Shown: positions 18,017-26,896, counted from the first letter of the stretch. The stretch is DNA of 64,000 nucleotides from JANSWY01 sp965228955 (GCA_965228955.1 OZ245848.1:4774001-4838000), one strand, 5' to 3'. The notes: generated by a model from the sequence alone, not told the origin. Translations and numbers: made by a program.

Positions 18017-18964
18017 ATGATTGAAGAACAGAAATTTAACAGGCAATACAACTACGCCTTTATAGACGAGAGTACCAAAAAAGAAATTCGTCGGAAATTA
18101 CTGAAAGCGATTTGTGTACCAGGGTATCAGGTGCCTTATTCTTCTCCAGAAATGCCAATCGCACGTGGTTGGGGTACTGGTGGTCTACACATCACACTTG
18201 CTCTTATCGGGAAAAAAGATGTATTCAAAATTATAGATCAGGGTAGTGATGCAAGTGTAAATGCATGTAACCTGCGTGATTTTGTGAAGGAAACTACAGA
18301 CTGCAACGTAACCTACGAAACAGCTAAAGCATCCATCATCCAAACCAGACACAGAATCACCGAGGAAAAACTTAGAGAAGATCAGATTATGGTCTTCCAG
18401 GTTCCTCAGCCAGAACCCCTCAGAGGTGTAGAACGCTATGAATTCAAAACCCGACAAATGCACGCAGAGGCAGATTACGCTAAGATGTGGGTTTCGCTAT
18501 ACGAATCATTTGTTCGATTTGGTGATATCATGAGAGGTGCAGGTTATCCTGTAAAAGTGAATGGCAGATATATCATGTCTCCATCACCAATTCCTCGCTG
18601 GGACATTCCTAATCTGAACCAGGCTGATTGTCTTTACTTGTTCGGAGCAGGAAGAGAAAAAAGATTATATGCAGTTCCCCCTCATACAGATGTTGCGCCA
18701 TTAGAATTTGAAGATGTGAAATTCAAGATTGAAAGCTTCAAAGAAATGATCTGCAACATGTCTGGTGAAAAACTGGCATTCATGGACGAACTGTACAATG
18801 CAGATGGTTCTTCGTCTTACGTGGTAAACGATAGCGATTTCCTTGATAAGGTATTAGATAACACCAGACCAGATCAATGGTCAAACAAATACCTAATAGC
18901 CAAGCTGGAAGAACTTGAAAAAGAATTTGAAAACCTTAAAAAAGAAAGTAATGGACAACAATAA
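18017..18964 (+). CDS. phnJ: PhnJ-type C-P lyase subunit lacking three of four catalytic cysteines
   Basis: Homologue of the radical-SAM C-P lyase that cleaves the carbon-phosphorus bond. It is colinear with E. coli PhnJ almost throughout: VPGYQVP (G36 = the glycyl-radical Gly32), GWGTGG, IIDQGSDAS, IIQTRHRI, VFQVPQPEPLR, KVNGRYIMSPSPIPR, LFGAGREKRLYAVPP. In the C-terminal part E. coli has C241-x2-C244-x21-C266-x5-C272; here only C246 remains, with S249, V270 and L276 at the other three positions. The frame is intact, the gene sits in a tight operon and overlaps phnK by 14 bases. A 40-residue coiled-coil-like tail extends beyond E. coli PhnJ. Other cysteines are C33, C84, C96 and C205. Family identity is certain; whether it still does radical C-P cleavage is open. 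Confidence 0.9.
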   Translation: MIEEQKFNRQYNYAFIDESTKKEIRRKLLKAICVPGYQVPYSSPEMPIARGWGTGGLHITLALIGKKDVFKIIDQGSDASVNACNLRDFVKETTDCNVTYETAKASIIQTRHRITEEKLREDQIMVFQVPQPEPLRGVERYEFKTRQMHAEADYAKMWVSLYESFVRFGDIMRGAGYPVKVNGRYIMSPSPIPRWDIPNLNQADCLYLFGAGREKRLYAVPPHTDVAPLEFEDVKFKIESFKEMICNMSGEKLAFMDELYNADGSSSYVVNDSDFLDKVLDNTRPDQWSNKYLIAKLEELEKEFENLKKESNGQQ

Positions 18965-19793
18965 CTGGCTTCTGAAGGTAGAGGGGCTAACCAAAATATA
19001 TGGAGAGCCAGATCAGGATTCATTGAATAAAACAGGACCACTTTTCAATTCCAATCAGTGTCCAAATACTGGAGCGATTGTAGCTTGTAACAATATTAAC
19101 TTCTCACTTTACCCTGGTGAAGTGCTTGGAATAGTAGGAGAAAGTGGATCCGGAAAAAGTACTGTCGTAAAAATGCTCTATTTCGATTTTGAGCCAACTG
19201 CAGGAAGCGCATACCTCAGTGTTTACAAAGATGGAGAGGCCAATACTTTCCAGGAGTCTAATCAAAAAAAGAGATACTTGAGGAATCACAAAATGGGCAT
19301 GGTGTACCAAAACCCAAGAGACGGACTAAACTTCAAGTTCACTTCTGGTGGTAACATCGCAGAAAAGCTTTTGATGGCTGGAAACTTCCACGTTGGTGAT
19401 ATCCGTGACAGAGCATCCACTCTTTTGGCTTCTACTGAAGTATCAATTCAAAGAATGGACGAAACTCCAGCTTCTTTCAGCGGTGGAATGCAACAGAGAG
19501 TTCAAATCTCTAAAGCAATTGCCAATAATCCTCCTCTTCTATTTTTAGATGAAGTAACTACAGGATTAGATGTTTCCGTACAAGCGAAAGTTCTGGATAT
19601 GATCAGAAAACTACAGCAGGAACTGGGAATTGCCATGATTGTGGTTTCTCATGACCTCAGTGTGATCAGAATGCTTACCGACAGAACAATCGTGATGAAA
19701 GACGGTCAGATTGTGGAACAGGGACTAACAGACCAGATCCTACAGGACCCTCAAAACACCTACACGCAATTACTTGTAAGCTCACTTCTTTAA
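18951..19793 (+). CDS. phnK: C-P lyase ABC-type ATPase PhnK
   Basis: ABC ATPase that docks on PhnJ in the C-P lyase complex rather than on a membrane transporter. Walker A GESGSGKST (63-71), signature SFSGGMQQR (175-183), Walker B LLFLDE (196-201) and switch His234 are all intact. Residues about 18-45 form an insert between the first strands (with Cys37 and Cys46) that E. coli PhnK lacks. The ATG at 18951 is chosen over an upstream in-frame start because it gives the usual N-terminus LLKVEGLTKIYG; it overlaps phnJ by 14 bases. Confidence 0.9.
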   Translation: MDNNNWLLKVEGLTKIYGEPDQDSLNKTGPLFNSNQCPNTGAIVACNNINFSLYPGEVLGIVGESGSGKSTVVKMLYFDFEPTAGSAYLSVYKDGEANTFQESNQKKRYLRNHKMGMVYQNPRDGLNFKFTSGGNIAEKLLMAGNFHVGDIRDRASTLLASTEVSIQRMDETPASFSGGMQQRVQISKAIANNPPLLFLDEVTTGLDVSVQAKVLDMIRKLQQELGIAMIVVSHDLSVIRMLTDRTIVMKDGQIVEQGLTDQILQDPQNTYTQLLVSSLL

Positions 19794-19805
19794 AGAAACA
19801 GAACA

Positions 19806-20522
19806 ATGAAATATATTTTAGATGTAAGCAATCTGAACAAGAACTTTTTGCTTCACATATTAAATGACAAAAAGATTGAAGCCCTGGAAAACCTGAGCTT
19901 CCGAATGGAAAAAGGTGAAATAATTGGGCTGATGGGTAAATCCGGTTCTGGTAAATCCACTTTGATGAAGTGCATTTACCGAACTTATAAGTCCACTTCA
20001 GGATCAATTATTTACAATTCCGACAAATATGGTAAAGTGGACCTTGCAACAGCAGATGATTTCCAGGTTCTTGCATTAAGAAAAAGTGAAATCACGTACT
20101 GTTCTCAGTTCTTAAGTGTTATTCCAAGAGTTTCAGCAGTGGATGTTGTTGCTGAAAGCCTTGTCGCTAAAGGTTCTTCATGGGAATATGCAAGAGGCGT
20201 TGCTCAGGAATTTTTATCCAGAATTGGCCTTCCTGAAGAATTGTGGGATGCTTATCCATCAACATTCAGTGGTGGAGAACAACAAAGAATAAATGTTGCC
20301 CGAGCCATCATTGCAAAACCAAATTTCTTATTAATTGACGAGCCTACAGCTTCTTTAGATCAAAAAACTAAAGATGTAGTGATTGAGATGATTCTGGAAT
20401 TAAAAAATAGCGGAACATCTATCTTATGCATTTCTCATGACCAGTATGCTGTAGATAAAATTGCCGATCGGGTAATTGAATTGAAGCATGGAAAAATTGT
20501 TCCTCAAAAAGCCACTGTATAA
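19806..20522 (+). CDS. phnL: C-P lyase ABC-type ATPase PhnL
   Basis: Second ABC ATPase of the C-P lyase machinery, needed for RPnTP formation in E. coli. It has Walker A GKSGSGKST, the family segment QFLSVIPRVSAVDVVAE, signature FSGGEQQRINVARAI and Walker B LLIDEPTASLD. The length of 238 residues is normal. Its stop overlaps the phnM start (TAATG), indicating translational coupling. Confidence 0.92.
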   Translation: MKYILDVSNLNKNFLLHILNDKKIEALENLSFRMEKGEIIGLMGKSGSGKSTLMKCIYRTYKSTSGSIIYNSDKYGKVDLATADDFQVLALRKSEITYCSQFLSVIPRVSAVDVVAESLVAKGSSWEYARGVAQEFLSRIGLPEELWDAYPSTFSGGEQQRINVARAIIAKPNFLLIDEPTASLDQKTKDVVIEMILELKNSGTSILCISHDQYAVDKIADRVIELKHGKIVPQKATV

Positions 20523-21718
20523 TGTCTCAATTAACAATCTTCAATGCGAATGTGGTTACTCCACATGCTGTTCTGGAAAATGCATCCGTTGAAATCCGAA
20601 ATGGTAAAATCACTGCCATTCAAACTGATGTTTCGAATCTTGCTGTAATAGCAAATGATTCGATGATTGATGCAAGAGGAAGCTATGTAATTCCTGGAAT
20701 TATAGACCTGCACACTGATGCAATGGATGTTGAAATAATTCCTAGACCTGGGGCTGATTTCCCAATTGAAGTAGCATTCCATGAACTGGAAAGAAAAATG
20801 GCTGGATGCGGAATCACTACGGTGTTTCATTCCCTTCACATGGGTTATGAAGCCGCCGAGAAAGAATCCAGATCAAAGTATTCTCGTGAAGAAGTATTTG
20901 AAACTGTTTGGAAATGTGCTCAGCAGTCAACTCACATTAACAATTTGATTCACCTTAGATATGAATTACCTGGCGTATATGATTACGACAATGTCATGTC
21001 ATTGATTAATAAGGGATATGTAGATCTTTTATCGGTAATGGATCATACTCCTGGTCAGGGTCAAGTGAAGTCTGAGAGATTCATTCAATTCAAAATGAAA
21101 AAAGAAGGAATCTCTAAAGAAGAAGCAGAAGAGTTAATGGAGAAAGAACAATCGAGGGAACGAATTGAAGGCCAAAGGTTAAAAGACATCATTGATACCG
21201 CCAAAAGTAAAGGAATTCCTGTTGCTTCCCATGATGATGATACCAAGGAAAAAGTAGATCAGTATTTCGAAATGGGAGTTACAATAAGTGAATTCCCAAT
21301 CAATACCGAAGCAGCAGAAAGAGCCCAAAAGCTGAATATGTTCACAATTGGTGGAAGCTCTAACATTCTTAGAGGTGGTTCACTTTCCGGCAACCTGGAT
21401 ATGACTGAAGCAATCAAAATGGAATTGATTGATGCGATTTGCTCAGACTACTACCCTCCATCGATATTACATTCTATTTTCAAACTGTATAAAGAAGGTG
21501 TTTTACCACTCCCTGAAGCAGTAAACCTGGCAACCATCAACCCGGCCAGAATCGTTGGTATGCATGATAAAATTGGAAGTATCGAAGAAGGGAAAAATGC
21601 TGATATCCTAATAGTAAATACAGAAAGTGGTTTACCAAAAGTGACCCACACAATTGTTAAGGGGCATGTAAGTAGTCAACTTCATTCCCAACCTCAAAAT
21701 GAAATCGCATGGCAGTAA
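20522..21718 (+). CDS. phnM: RPnTP diphosphatase PhnM (copy 1)
   Basis: Amidohydrolase-superfamily enzyme that removes diphosphate from ribose 1-alkylphosphonate 5-triphosphate. Metal-site motifs are H64-x-D66 (DLHTDAMD), D174-H175 (MDHTPGQ), S-H237-D-D and CSDYYP. E. coli has GGSHSGN where this copy has GGSLSGN, so one signature His is replaced by Leu. The 398-residue length is normal. It overlaps phnL by one base and the next gene by ten bases. A second PhnM homologue lies at 41404-42603. Confidence 0.92.
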   Translation: MSQLTIFNANVVTPHAVLENASVEIRNGKITAIQTDVSNLAVIANDSMIDARGSYVIPGIIDLHTDAMDVEIIPRPGADFPIEVAFHELERKMAGCGITTVFHSLHMGYEAAEKESRSKYSREEVFETVWKCAQQSTHINNLIHLRYELPGVYDYDNVMSLINKGYVDLLSVMDHTPGQGQVKSERFIQFKMKKEGISKEEAEELMEKEQSRERIEGQRLKDIIDTAKSKGIPVASHDDDTKEKVDQYFEMGVTISEFPINTEAAERAQKLNMFTIGGSSNILRGGSLSGNLDMTEAIKMELIDAICSDYYPPSILHSIFKLYKEGVLPLPEAVNLATINPARIVGMHDKIGSIEEGKNADILIVNTESGLPKVTHTIVKGHVSSQLHSQPQNEIAWQ

Positions 21719-22524
21719 CACTTCAAAATCAAGTCGAGGAATTGTCGTACGAAACATATGTAAGAAGGCAATCTGATGAGATTGATAACGCCGGGCTTTC
21801 TGCAAGAGCAAAAGTTGTGAAGGCCAGTGATAAATTTAAGAATCACAATGGCGCATGGGAAATGATGCCTTATCCCGGTTATGCAGTAGTATCTATGGTC
21901 AATAATAATCCAGGAAATGAGGGTTTGATTGCCAAATTGATTGATATTCAGAGCTCTCTTAGTTCCCAATTGGGAATGCGTGAAAAATGCTACTTGCTAC
22001 CATCAGATAGTTTTCACCAGACAGTTGCAAATACATTGTCTTCTAGCAGGTATAAGGAATTTATCAAAGATGCTGGGATTGAAAAAGACTATCCATTCAT
22101 GATCAAAACCGCATTTGATCAAATCAATGGGATTAGTGCGGATGTGGATCCTATTGAAATGAAATTAATTGGTCTGAGTATTTTCGGGTCCGCATTGGGA
22201 ATCCTGGGTACATTCCAGAAGAAATCCGATTTCCAGAGAATCACTGATTTCCGAGATTCTTTCTATGCAATCGATGAGCTTTCCCAAATAGATATCCGAA
22301 GAACCCGGCCATTCATAGGTCATCTGACTTTGGCTTATTTCGATGGTCGATTTAACGATAGAGACCGACAGCAACTAGTAAAAGTTTGCAACCAAATAAA
22401 CAATGAAATAAAGGAGCAGGAATTGATTTTCAGAATTTCAAATACTGAACTCCGATCTTATGATGATCTCTCCACATTTCAGACATTCCCTCATTACCCA
22501 AAATATTCATTCATTCAAAACTGA
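21709..22524 (+). CDS. 2H-type phosphoesterase, likely cyclic phosphodiesterase replacing PhnP
   Basis: 271 residues with two HxT motifs about 100 residues apart, H103-Q-T105 (SFHQTVANT) and H205-L-T207 (IGHLTLAYF). This is the catalytic signature of the 2H phosphoesterase superfamily, which opens cyclic phosphates and 2',3'-type phosphodiesters. The gene is embedded in the C-P lyase operon, overlapping phnM by ten bases. The pathway needs hydrolysis of 5-phosphoribosyl 1,2-cyclic phosphate, and no metallo-beta-lactamase PhnP is present in the window. I infer that this protein does that step. The first 55 residues are a non-catalytic extension. Confidence 0.7.
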   Translation: MAVTLQNQVEELSYETYVRRQSDEIDNAGLSARAKVVKASDKFKNHNGAWEMMPYPGYAVVSMVNNNPGNEGLIAKLIDIQSSLSSQLGMREKCYLLPSDSFHQTVANTLSSSRYKEFIKDAGIEKDYPFMIKTAFDQINGISADVDPIEMKLIGLSIFGSALGILGTFQKKSDFQRITDFRDSFYAIDELSQIDIRRTRPFIGHLTLAYFDGRFNDRDRQQLVKVCNQINNEIKEQELIFRISNTELRSYDDLSTFQTFPHYPKYSFIQN

Positions 22525-22530
22525 TGTTTT

Positions 22531-23208
22531 ATGCTTTTCGATTTTGATATTTATCCTGAGGAAGCCAAGGACGCTCCTAAAAAGATGTTGAGTGAAAAAC
22601 CAACTATTCATCCTACCTGTAAAATTAGAAACAGCAAAATTGGCGGATGGACGGCCTTAGGTGCCAATACAAGTTTGAATGAAGTGGTGTTTGATGACTA
22701 TAGTTATACCGCTGGCAATGTTTCCATAGTCTATGCTTCAGTTGGTAAGTTTTGTTCAATTGCCAATAGCACAAGAATTAACCCAGGTAATCATCCACAA
22801 TGGAGAGTTACGCAACATCACAGTACTTACAGAAGAATGCAGTATGGGTTTGATACAGTAGAAGATGAAGAGTTTTTCCAATGGAGAAGAGATCATCATT
22901 GCAATATTGGTCATGATGTTTGGATAGGTCATGGTGCTGTAATTATGCCTGGAGTCAGTATTGGTCATGGTGCTGTAATTGGATCAGGCGCTGTAGTCAC
23001 TAAAGACGTTGGGCCTTATGAAGTGGCTGTGGGAGTTCCTGCAAAAGTTATTAAAAGGAGGTTTTCGGAAGAAACATCTGAGAAGTTACTGGATATCGCA
23101 TGGTGGGATTGGGATCGTGAGACACTTGAGAATCGATTTGAGGAATTGCTTCATTTGGATTCATTCCTGGAGAAATACGCATCAGAAAGTATAGTTACCA
23201 ACTTCTAA
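22531..23208 (+). CDS. Left-handed beta-helix acyltransferase of the phosphonate operon family
   Basis: 225 residues with hexapeptide repeats (IGGWTALGANTSLNEVVF, HDVWIGHGAVIMPGVSIGHGAVIGSGAVVTKDVG) and a C-terminal VAVGVPAKVIKRRF, typical of xenobiotic/CoA acetyltransferases. A hexapeptide transferase of this kind is a recurrent partner in phn operons. It may acetylate aminoalkylphosphonates, a role played in E. coli by the unrelated PhnO. The acceptor is inferred. It lies 6 bases after the 2H phosphoesterase and 11 bases before phnD1. Confidence 0.8.
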   Translation: MLFDFDIYPEEAKDAPKKMLSEKPTIHPTCKIRNSKIGGWTALGANTSLNEVVFDDYSYTAGNVSIVYASVGKFCSIANSTRINPGNHPQWRVTQHHSTYRRMQYGFDTVEDEEFFQWRRDHHCNIGHDVWIGHGAVIMPGVSIGHGAVIGSGAVVTKDVGPYEVAVGVPAKVIKRRFSEETSEKLLDIAWWDWDRETLENRFEELLHLDSFLEKYASESIVTNF

Positions 23209-23219
23209 AGCGAGCAAAG

Positions 23220-24119
23220 ATGAAATTCAGAATAGTATTATTCATAATCATTTCAATTTTTATATCTGGATGTGGCAGTAAACAAGTCAATGAAATGCCA
23301 GACAAACTTGTTTATGGAATGATTGTAGGATCAGATCCTGAAATGCAGTTGATCCGGTACGAAAAGGTGGTCGATTATCTTTCTAAAAAGACAGGAATCG
23401 AGGTACAATACATTAAAGGAACAGATTATGCTGCGGTGATAGAGGCTATGAAAACAGGCAAAGTTCATATTGCTACAACAGGTCCATTTTCTTATCTTCT
23501 TGCTGAGGCAAAAGCCAATGCAGAACCGCTTGTATGTACCAGATATCGGGATGGAAGAGATAATTTCTCCGGGTCAATTTTATTTACACACCCGGAATCT
23601 GGATTGAACAGTATGGAAGACGTAAAAAAGAGAGCCTCAGAATTATCCCTTGCGTTTGCAGATCCCGCTTCAACCTCTGGATACCTATATCCATTGGCTT
23701 ACTTAAGAAATCAGGGAATGGAACCTGAGGATTCTTTTAAGGAAGTACTTTTTGCAGGTGGTCATACTGCAGGTGTATTTTCAACAATTTCTGGTAAGGT
23801 TGATTTAGCAGCAACTTATAGCACTGCTTTAGAAAGACTGGAGAGAAAAAATCGAATCACACCCGACCAATATAAAGTATTATGGCGATCAGATAAAATA
23901 CCACCAGGACCCGTGTATGTAAGAAAGGATTTACCTGAAACATTGAAAACACAATTGAAAGATGCTTTCGTAAATATGCATGAAGAAGCTCCGGAAATTC
24001 TTGAAATCATTAAGGAAATGTATAACAAGGATTTAGTCTACATAGAAGCTAATGACAGTTTATACGATGATTTAAGAGCGATGGTGAATAGTGAGCTTGA
24101 TGACTTACTAGGAGAATGA
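23220..24119 (+). CDS. phnD: Phosphonate ABC transporter substrate-binding lipoprotein (PhnD 1)
   Basis: 299-residue type II periplasmic binding protein with lipobox ISGC (C18). PhnD hallmarks are the pair-binding segments KGTDYAAVIEAMKTGKVHIATTGPFSYLLA-type region (about 66-97) and DPASTSGYLYP (about 148-158), which binds the phosphonate oxyanion. A Cys (C106) sits after EPLV in the hinge region, as in PhnD 2 but not PhnD 3. It is the last intact gene of the C-P lyase operon; the permease genes lie 14 kb away. Confidence 0.88.
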   Translation: MKFRIVLFIIISIFISGCGSKQVNEMPDKLVYGMIVGSDPEMQLIRYEKVVDYLSKKTGIEVQYIKGTDYAAVIEAMKTGKVHIATTGPFSYLLAEAKANAEPLVCTRYRDGRDNFSGSILFTHPESGLNSMEDVKKRASELSLAFADPASTSGYLYPLAYLRNQGMEPEDSFKEVLFAGGHTAGVFSTISGKVDLAATYSTALERLERKNRITPDQYKVLWRSDKIPPGPVYVRKDLPETLKTQLKDAFVNMHEEAPEILEIIKEMYNKDLVYIEANDSLYDDLRAMVNSELDDLLGE

Positions 24120-24591
24120 TTCATCTTTACTCATAATCAATTTGTGGTAGATCTTCTTTCACATAAGAACCGGTTAGCGTGCTATTTGGTGTTGGAGCAA
24201 GCGAACAAAACGTTGCTCCTACTTCGTAAGAACACTGGTTTTGAGGATGGTAATTATTCCCTAATATCAGGAAAATTTGAAGCTGGGGAATCGTTTGCAG
24301 GAAAGCGTAATTAGAGAAGCATTGGAAGAAGCCGGGATTGTTGTTGAAAGAAATGATGTATCACTGGTCCACACCTTACATAGAAGAACAAGCGATCAGC
24401 AAACCAATTGGATAGACTTCTTTTTCAAAGCATCGGTTTGGAGTGGAGAAATTGAAAATAAAGAGCCTGATAAATGTGGTGGTCTGCATTGGTTTTCTAC
24501 CGACCAACTTCCTGAAAACATTGTTGATTACATTGAACTCACCTTAAAGAGTATTGACAATGGAGTCCCTTATGACGAATTGAATTGGTAG
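24116..24591 (+). pseudogene. Nudix hydrolase gene disrupted by frameshifts
   Basis: A Nudix protein can be read only by changing frame. One frame gives NRLACYLVLEQ, TLLLLRKNTGF and SGKFEAGESFAG and then hits a stop. The next frame resumes with VIREALEEAGIVVERND and runs to 24591. Removing one A from the run at about 24300-24304 restores a full Nudix box (G-x5-E-x7-REALEEAGI). A second single-base shift near 24134 separates the plausible ATG at 24116 (MIHLYS) from the rest. Either this is a recent pseudogene or there are sequencing errors at short homopolymers. Confidence 0.7.
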
Positions 24592-24620
24592 GTGATAATC
24601 TTAGAATTCTTTTTCAGAAA

Positions 24621-24666
24621 TCTAATCTACCACTAACCTGAAGTTAAAACTTTATCAGGTTCTTTG
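24621..24666 (+). promoter_or_regulatory. Pho-box-like promoter of the acid phosphatase gene
   Basis: TCTAATC (24621), ACTAACC (24632) and GTTAAAA (24643-24649) are 11 bp apart. Nine bases later comes GTTCTTTG (24659-24666), which keeps the TTTG half of the -7 consensus in the same place as at phnG. The ATG used for the phosphatase is 31 bases downstream. Confidence 0.5.
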
Positions 24667-24696
24667 AAGAATCAAGTCATTCAAAGAGATAATTCC

Positions 24697-26304
24697 ATGT
24701 CAAGATTTTTTCGATTTTCACGTATCATCCTTCAAACTGGATTGGTACTTTCATTTATTCTTTTAAGCAACATTTCATTTTGCCAGGACCGGGCTTACCA
24801 AGCTCCTGAGTTTGCAAAGAACTGGCACAAACCAAGTAAACACCCTGATCATATTGTACTAAACCTTACTGAAGATCCAAGCACTTCAATGAGTGTTACC
24901 TGGAGAACCAACACGGAAATAGAAAATGGATATGCTGAAATCGCTGTTGCCACAGCAGCCCCTAAATTTTGGAGAAATGCCAAGACTTACGATGCAAAAA
25001 CTGAGACTATGGATGCTAGCGATGTTTGGAAAGCCAATGCAATTTCCAACTACCACTCCGTAACTTTTAGAGACTTACAGCCAGCAACACTTTATGCTTA
25101 CCGAGTAGGAAATGGGAAAATCTGGAGTGAATGGATTCAATTCAAGACAGCTAGCCAGGAGAGCAAACCATTTAGCTTTCTTTATGTAGGAGATGCCCAA
25201 AACTACATTTTAGAACTTTGGTCAAGATTGATTAGAGAAGGCTACCGACAAGCTCCGGATGCAAGCTTCATTATCCATGCAGGAGATTTAGTTACTACAG
25301 CACATAGTGAATTACAATGGCATGAATGGTTTACTGCAGGTGGATGGATTCATAATATGCTTCCTTCAGTACCACTGCCTGGAAATCACGAGCATCAACC
25401 AAGATCAGCTGAGGAGAAAGAAAAAGGTATCAGGTCACTGTCTGTCCAGTGGCAACCTCAATTTACCTTACCTGATAATGGACCTGAAGCAATGCCCGAA
25501 GAACTGAAAGAAACTGTTTATTACATCGACTTTCAAGACACTCGAGTGATTGTTCTCAACTCAAGTAAACTCACTGAAGAACAGACTCCATGGCTGGAAG
25601 AACTGTTGGCCAATAACCCCAAGAAATGGTTGGTTGCTACTTTCCATCATCCTCTGTTCTCTGCTTCTGGTGGCAGGGACAATGAGGAGTTGAGAAATCT
25701 TTGGAAACCTCTTTTTGATAAATATCATGTTGATATTGCCTTGCAGGGACATGATCACAGTTATGCAAGAGGTCGTACGGCTCCTGAAAATGAGTTGGAT
25801 GGTATGAATATGAGAGATTATACCGGGACGGTTTATGTGGTTTCTGTTAGTGGAGGCAAAATGTATAAACTTAGAGAAAATGCCTGGGATGGCTGGGATG
25901 CAGAAAGAGATCGTGCCGCAGAAAACACACAGTTGGTTCAGGTGATAAACGTGGATGGAGACAGACTCTCATATGAAGCATATACAGCCACAGGAGAACT
26001 TTATGATGCTTTTGATATTGTTAAATCAATGGATGGTAAGCCCAATAAGTTTATCGAAAGAAAAAATGACGCCATTGCTGCAAGAAGACATGAGAATACC
26101 ATTTCTTATTACGATCAATTACCTAATGACATCAAATCGGATATTTCCAAAAAGTATAAAGGGTATGAATTTGATAAAATAAATTATCTGACTCGTGATA
26201 ACTTTACAGGTTATTATGTGGAGCTCGACAAGGGAAAAAAGGAAGTAAGATTGATGATCAATTTGGACGGTGAAATAATTGATGAAATTGTCAAGGGAGA
26301 TTGA
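24697..26304 (+). CDS. Secreted purple-acid-phosphatase-like metallophosphoesterase
   Basis: 535 residues from the ATG at 24697; an upstream TTG is less likely because it would overlap the predicted -7 box. A signal peptide ends near ISFCQ. An N-terminal fibronectin-III-like purple acid phosphatase domain (STSMSVTWRT ... LYAYRVGN, about 45-145) precedes the metallophosphoesterase domain with GDAQNY, GDLV, GNHEH, FHHPLFS and GHDHSYAR (about 155-380), all dimetal ligands. A 130-residue tail follows. The product would release phosphate from organic esters outside the cell, fitting the Pho-box-like promoter and neighbouring phosphonate genes. Confidence 0.87.
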   Translation: MSRFFRFSRIILQTGLVLSFILLSNISFCQDRAYQAPEFAKNWHKPSKHPDHIVLNLTEDPSTSMSVTWRTNTEIENGYAEIAVATAAPKFWRNAKTYDAKTETMDASDVWKANAISNYHSVTFRDLQPATLYAYRVGNGKIWSEWIQFKTASQESKPFSFLYVGDAQNYILELWSRLIREGYRQAPDASFIIHAGDLVTTAHSELQWHEWFTAGGWIHNMLPSVPLPGNHEHQPRSAEEKEKGIRSLSVQWQPQFTLPDNGPEAMPEELKETVYYIDFQDTRVIVLNSSKLTEEQTPWLEELLANNPKKWLVATFHHPLFSASGGRDNEELRNLWKPLFDKYHVDIALQGHDHSYARGRTAPENELDGMNMRDYTGTVYVVSVSGGKMYKLRENAWDGWDAERDRAAENTQLVQVINVDGDRLSYEAYTATGELYDAFDIVKSMDGKPNKFIERKNDAIAARRHENTISYYDQLPNDIKSDISKKYKGYEFDKINYLTRDNFTGYYVELDKGKKEVRLMINLDGEIIDEIVKGD

Positions 26305-26348
26305 TAAAAAGACGCTAGTTTGTAGTTGATTGCAAAAGTTGAGTCATT

Positions 26349-26891
26349 ATGCCAAATCAAATTTCTATTCACGAATTCAAGACAACTTACGGAGATCTCA
26401 TTCTTGGAGATTTTGAAGGATCGCTTTGCATCTGTGATTGGAAATACCGCAAAATGCGTGATGCTGTGGATCATAGAATAAAAAGCGGTTTAGAGGCAGA
26501 ATATGTGACAGAATCGACATCTTTTCATGAGTATGTGATGCAACAATTAGAGAATTACTTCGCTGGAGAACTAACGGAATTTGACATCCCTCTTAAATTG
26601 GTTGGCACACCATTCCAGCAATCCGTTTGGGAAGCTTTGCAGAGAATCCCGTTTGGAACATCTGAGACTTATCTTGGTCTTTCACAAAAAATGGGAAACG
26701 AAAAAGCCATCAGAGCTATAGCTTCAGCTAATGGTGCTAATGCTATTTCAATCATTGTCCCCTGCCACCGAATAATTGGCTCCAATGGAGAGTTAACAGG
26801 TTACGCGGGAGGATTAGCAGCCAAAAAGAAGCTATTGCAACTAGAAAGACAAGTAGTTGGTACTGGACAGATGGATATGTTTGATCTTTAG
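26349..26891 (+). CDS. ogt: Methylated-DNA-protein-cysteine methyltransferase
   Basis: Suicide repair protein that takes O6-alkyl groups from guanine (and O4 from thymine). The active site IVPCHRIIG (Cys at about 138) and the helix-turn-helix/arginine-finger stretch FQQSVWEALQRIPFG are intact, as is the terminal GGLAAKKKLLQLE. It is 180 residues with an Ogt-like N-domain. It ends 5 bases before comB, so the two are probably cotranscribed. Confidence 0.92.
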   Translation: MPNQISIHEFKTTYGDLILGDFEGSLCICDWKYRKMRDAVDHRIKSGLEAEYVTESTSFHEYVMQQLENYFAGELTEFDIPLKLVGTPFQQSVWEALQRIPFGTSETYLGLSQKMGNEKAIRAIASANGANAISIIVPCHRIIGSNGELTGYAGGLAAKKKLLQLERQVVGTGQMDMFDL

Positions 26892-26896
26892 TATTA

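Noticed and set aside
18741..18860. Loss of PhnJ cysteines caused by a local frameshift.
   Set aside because: The reading frame is continuous, flanking conserved residues (MDEL, NDSDF) stay aligned with E. coli on both sides, and neither other frame restores a CxxC...C pattern.
24277..24591. The 104-residue frame as a complete small Nudix protein.
   Set aside because: Its first 10 residues read across the Nudix box in the wrong frame and the strands before the box lie in another frame upstream, so it is part of a broken gene.
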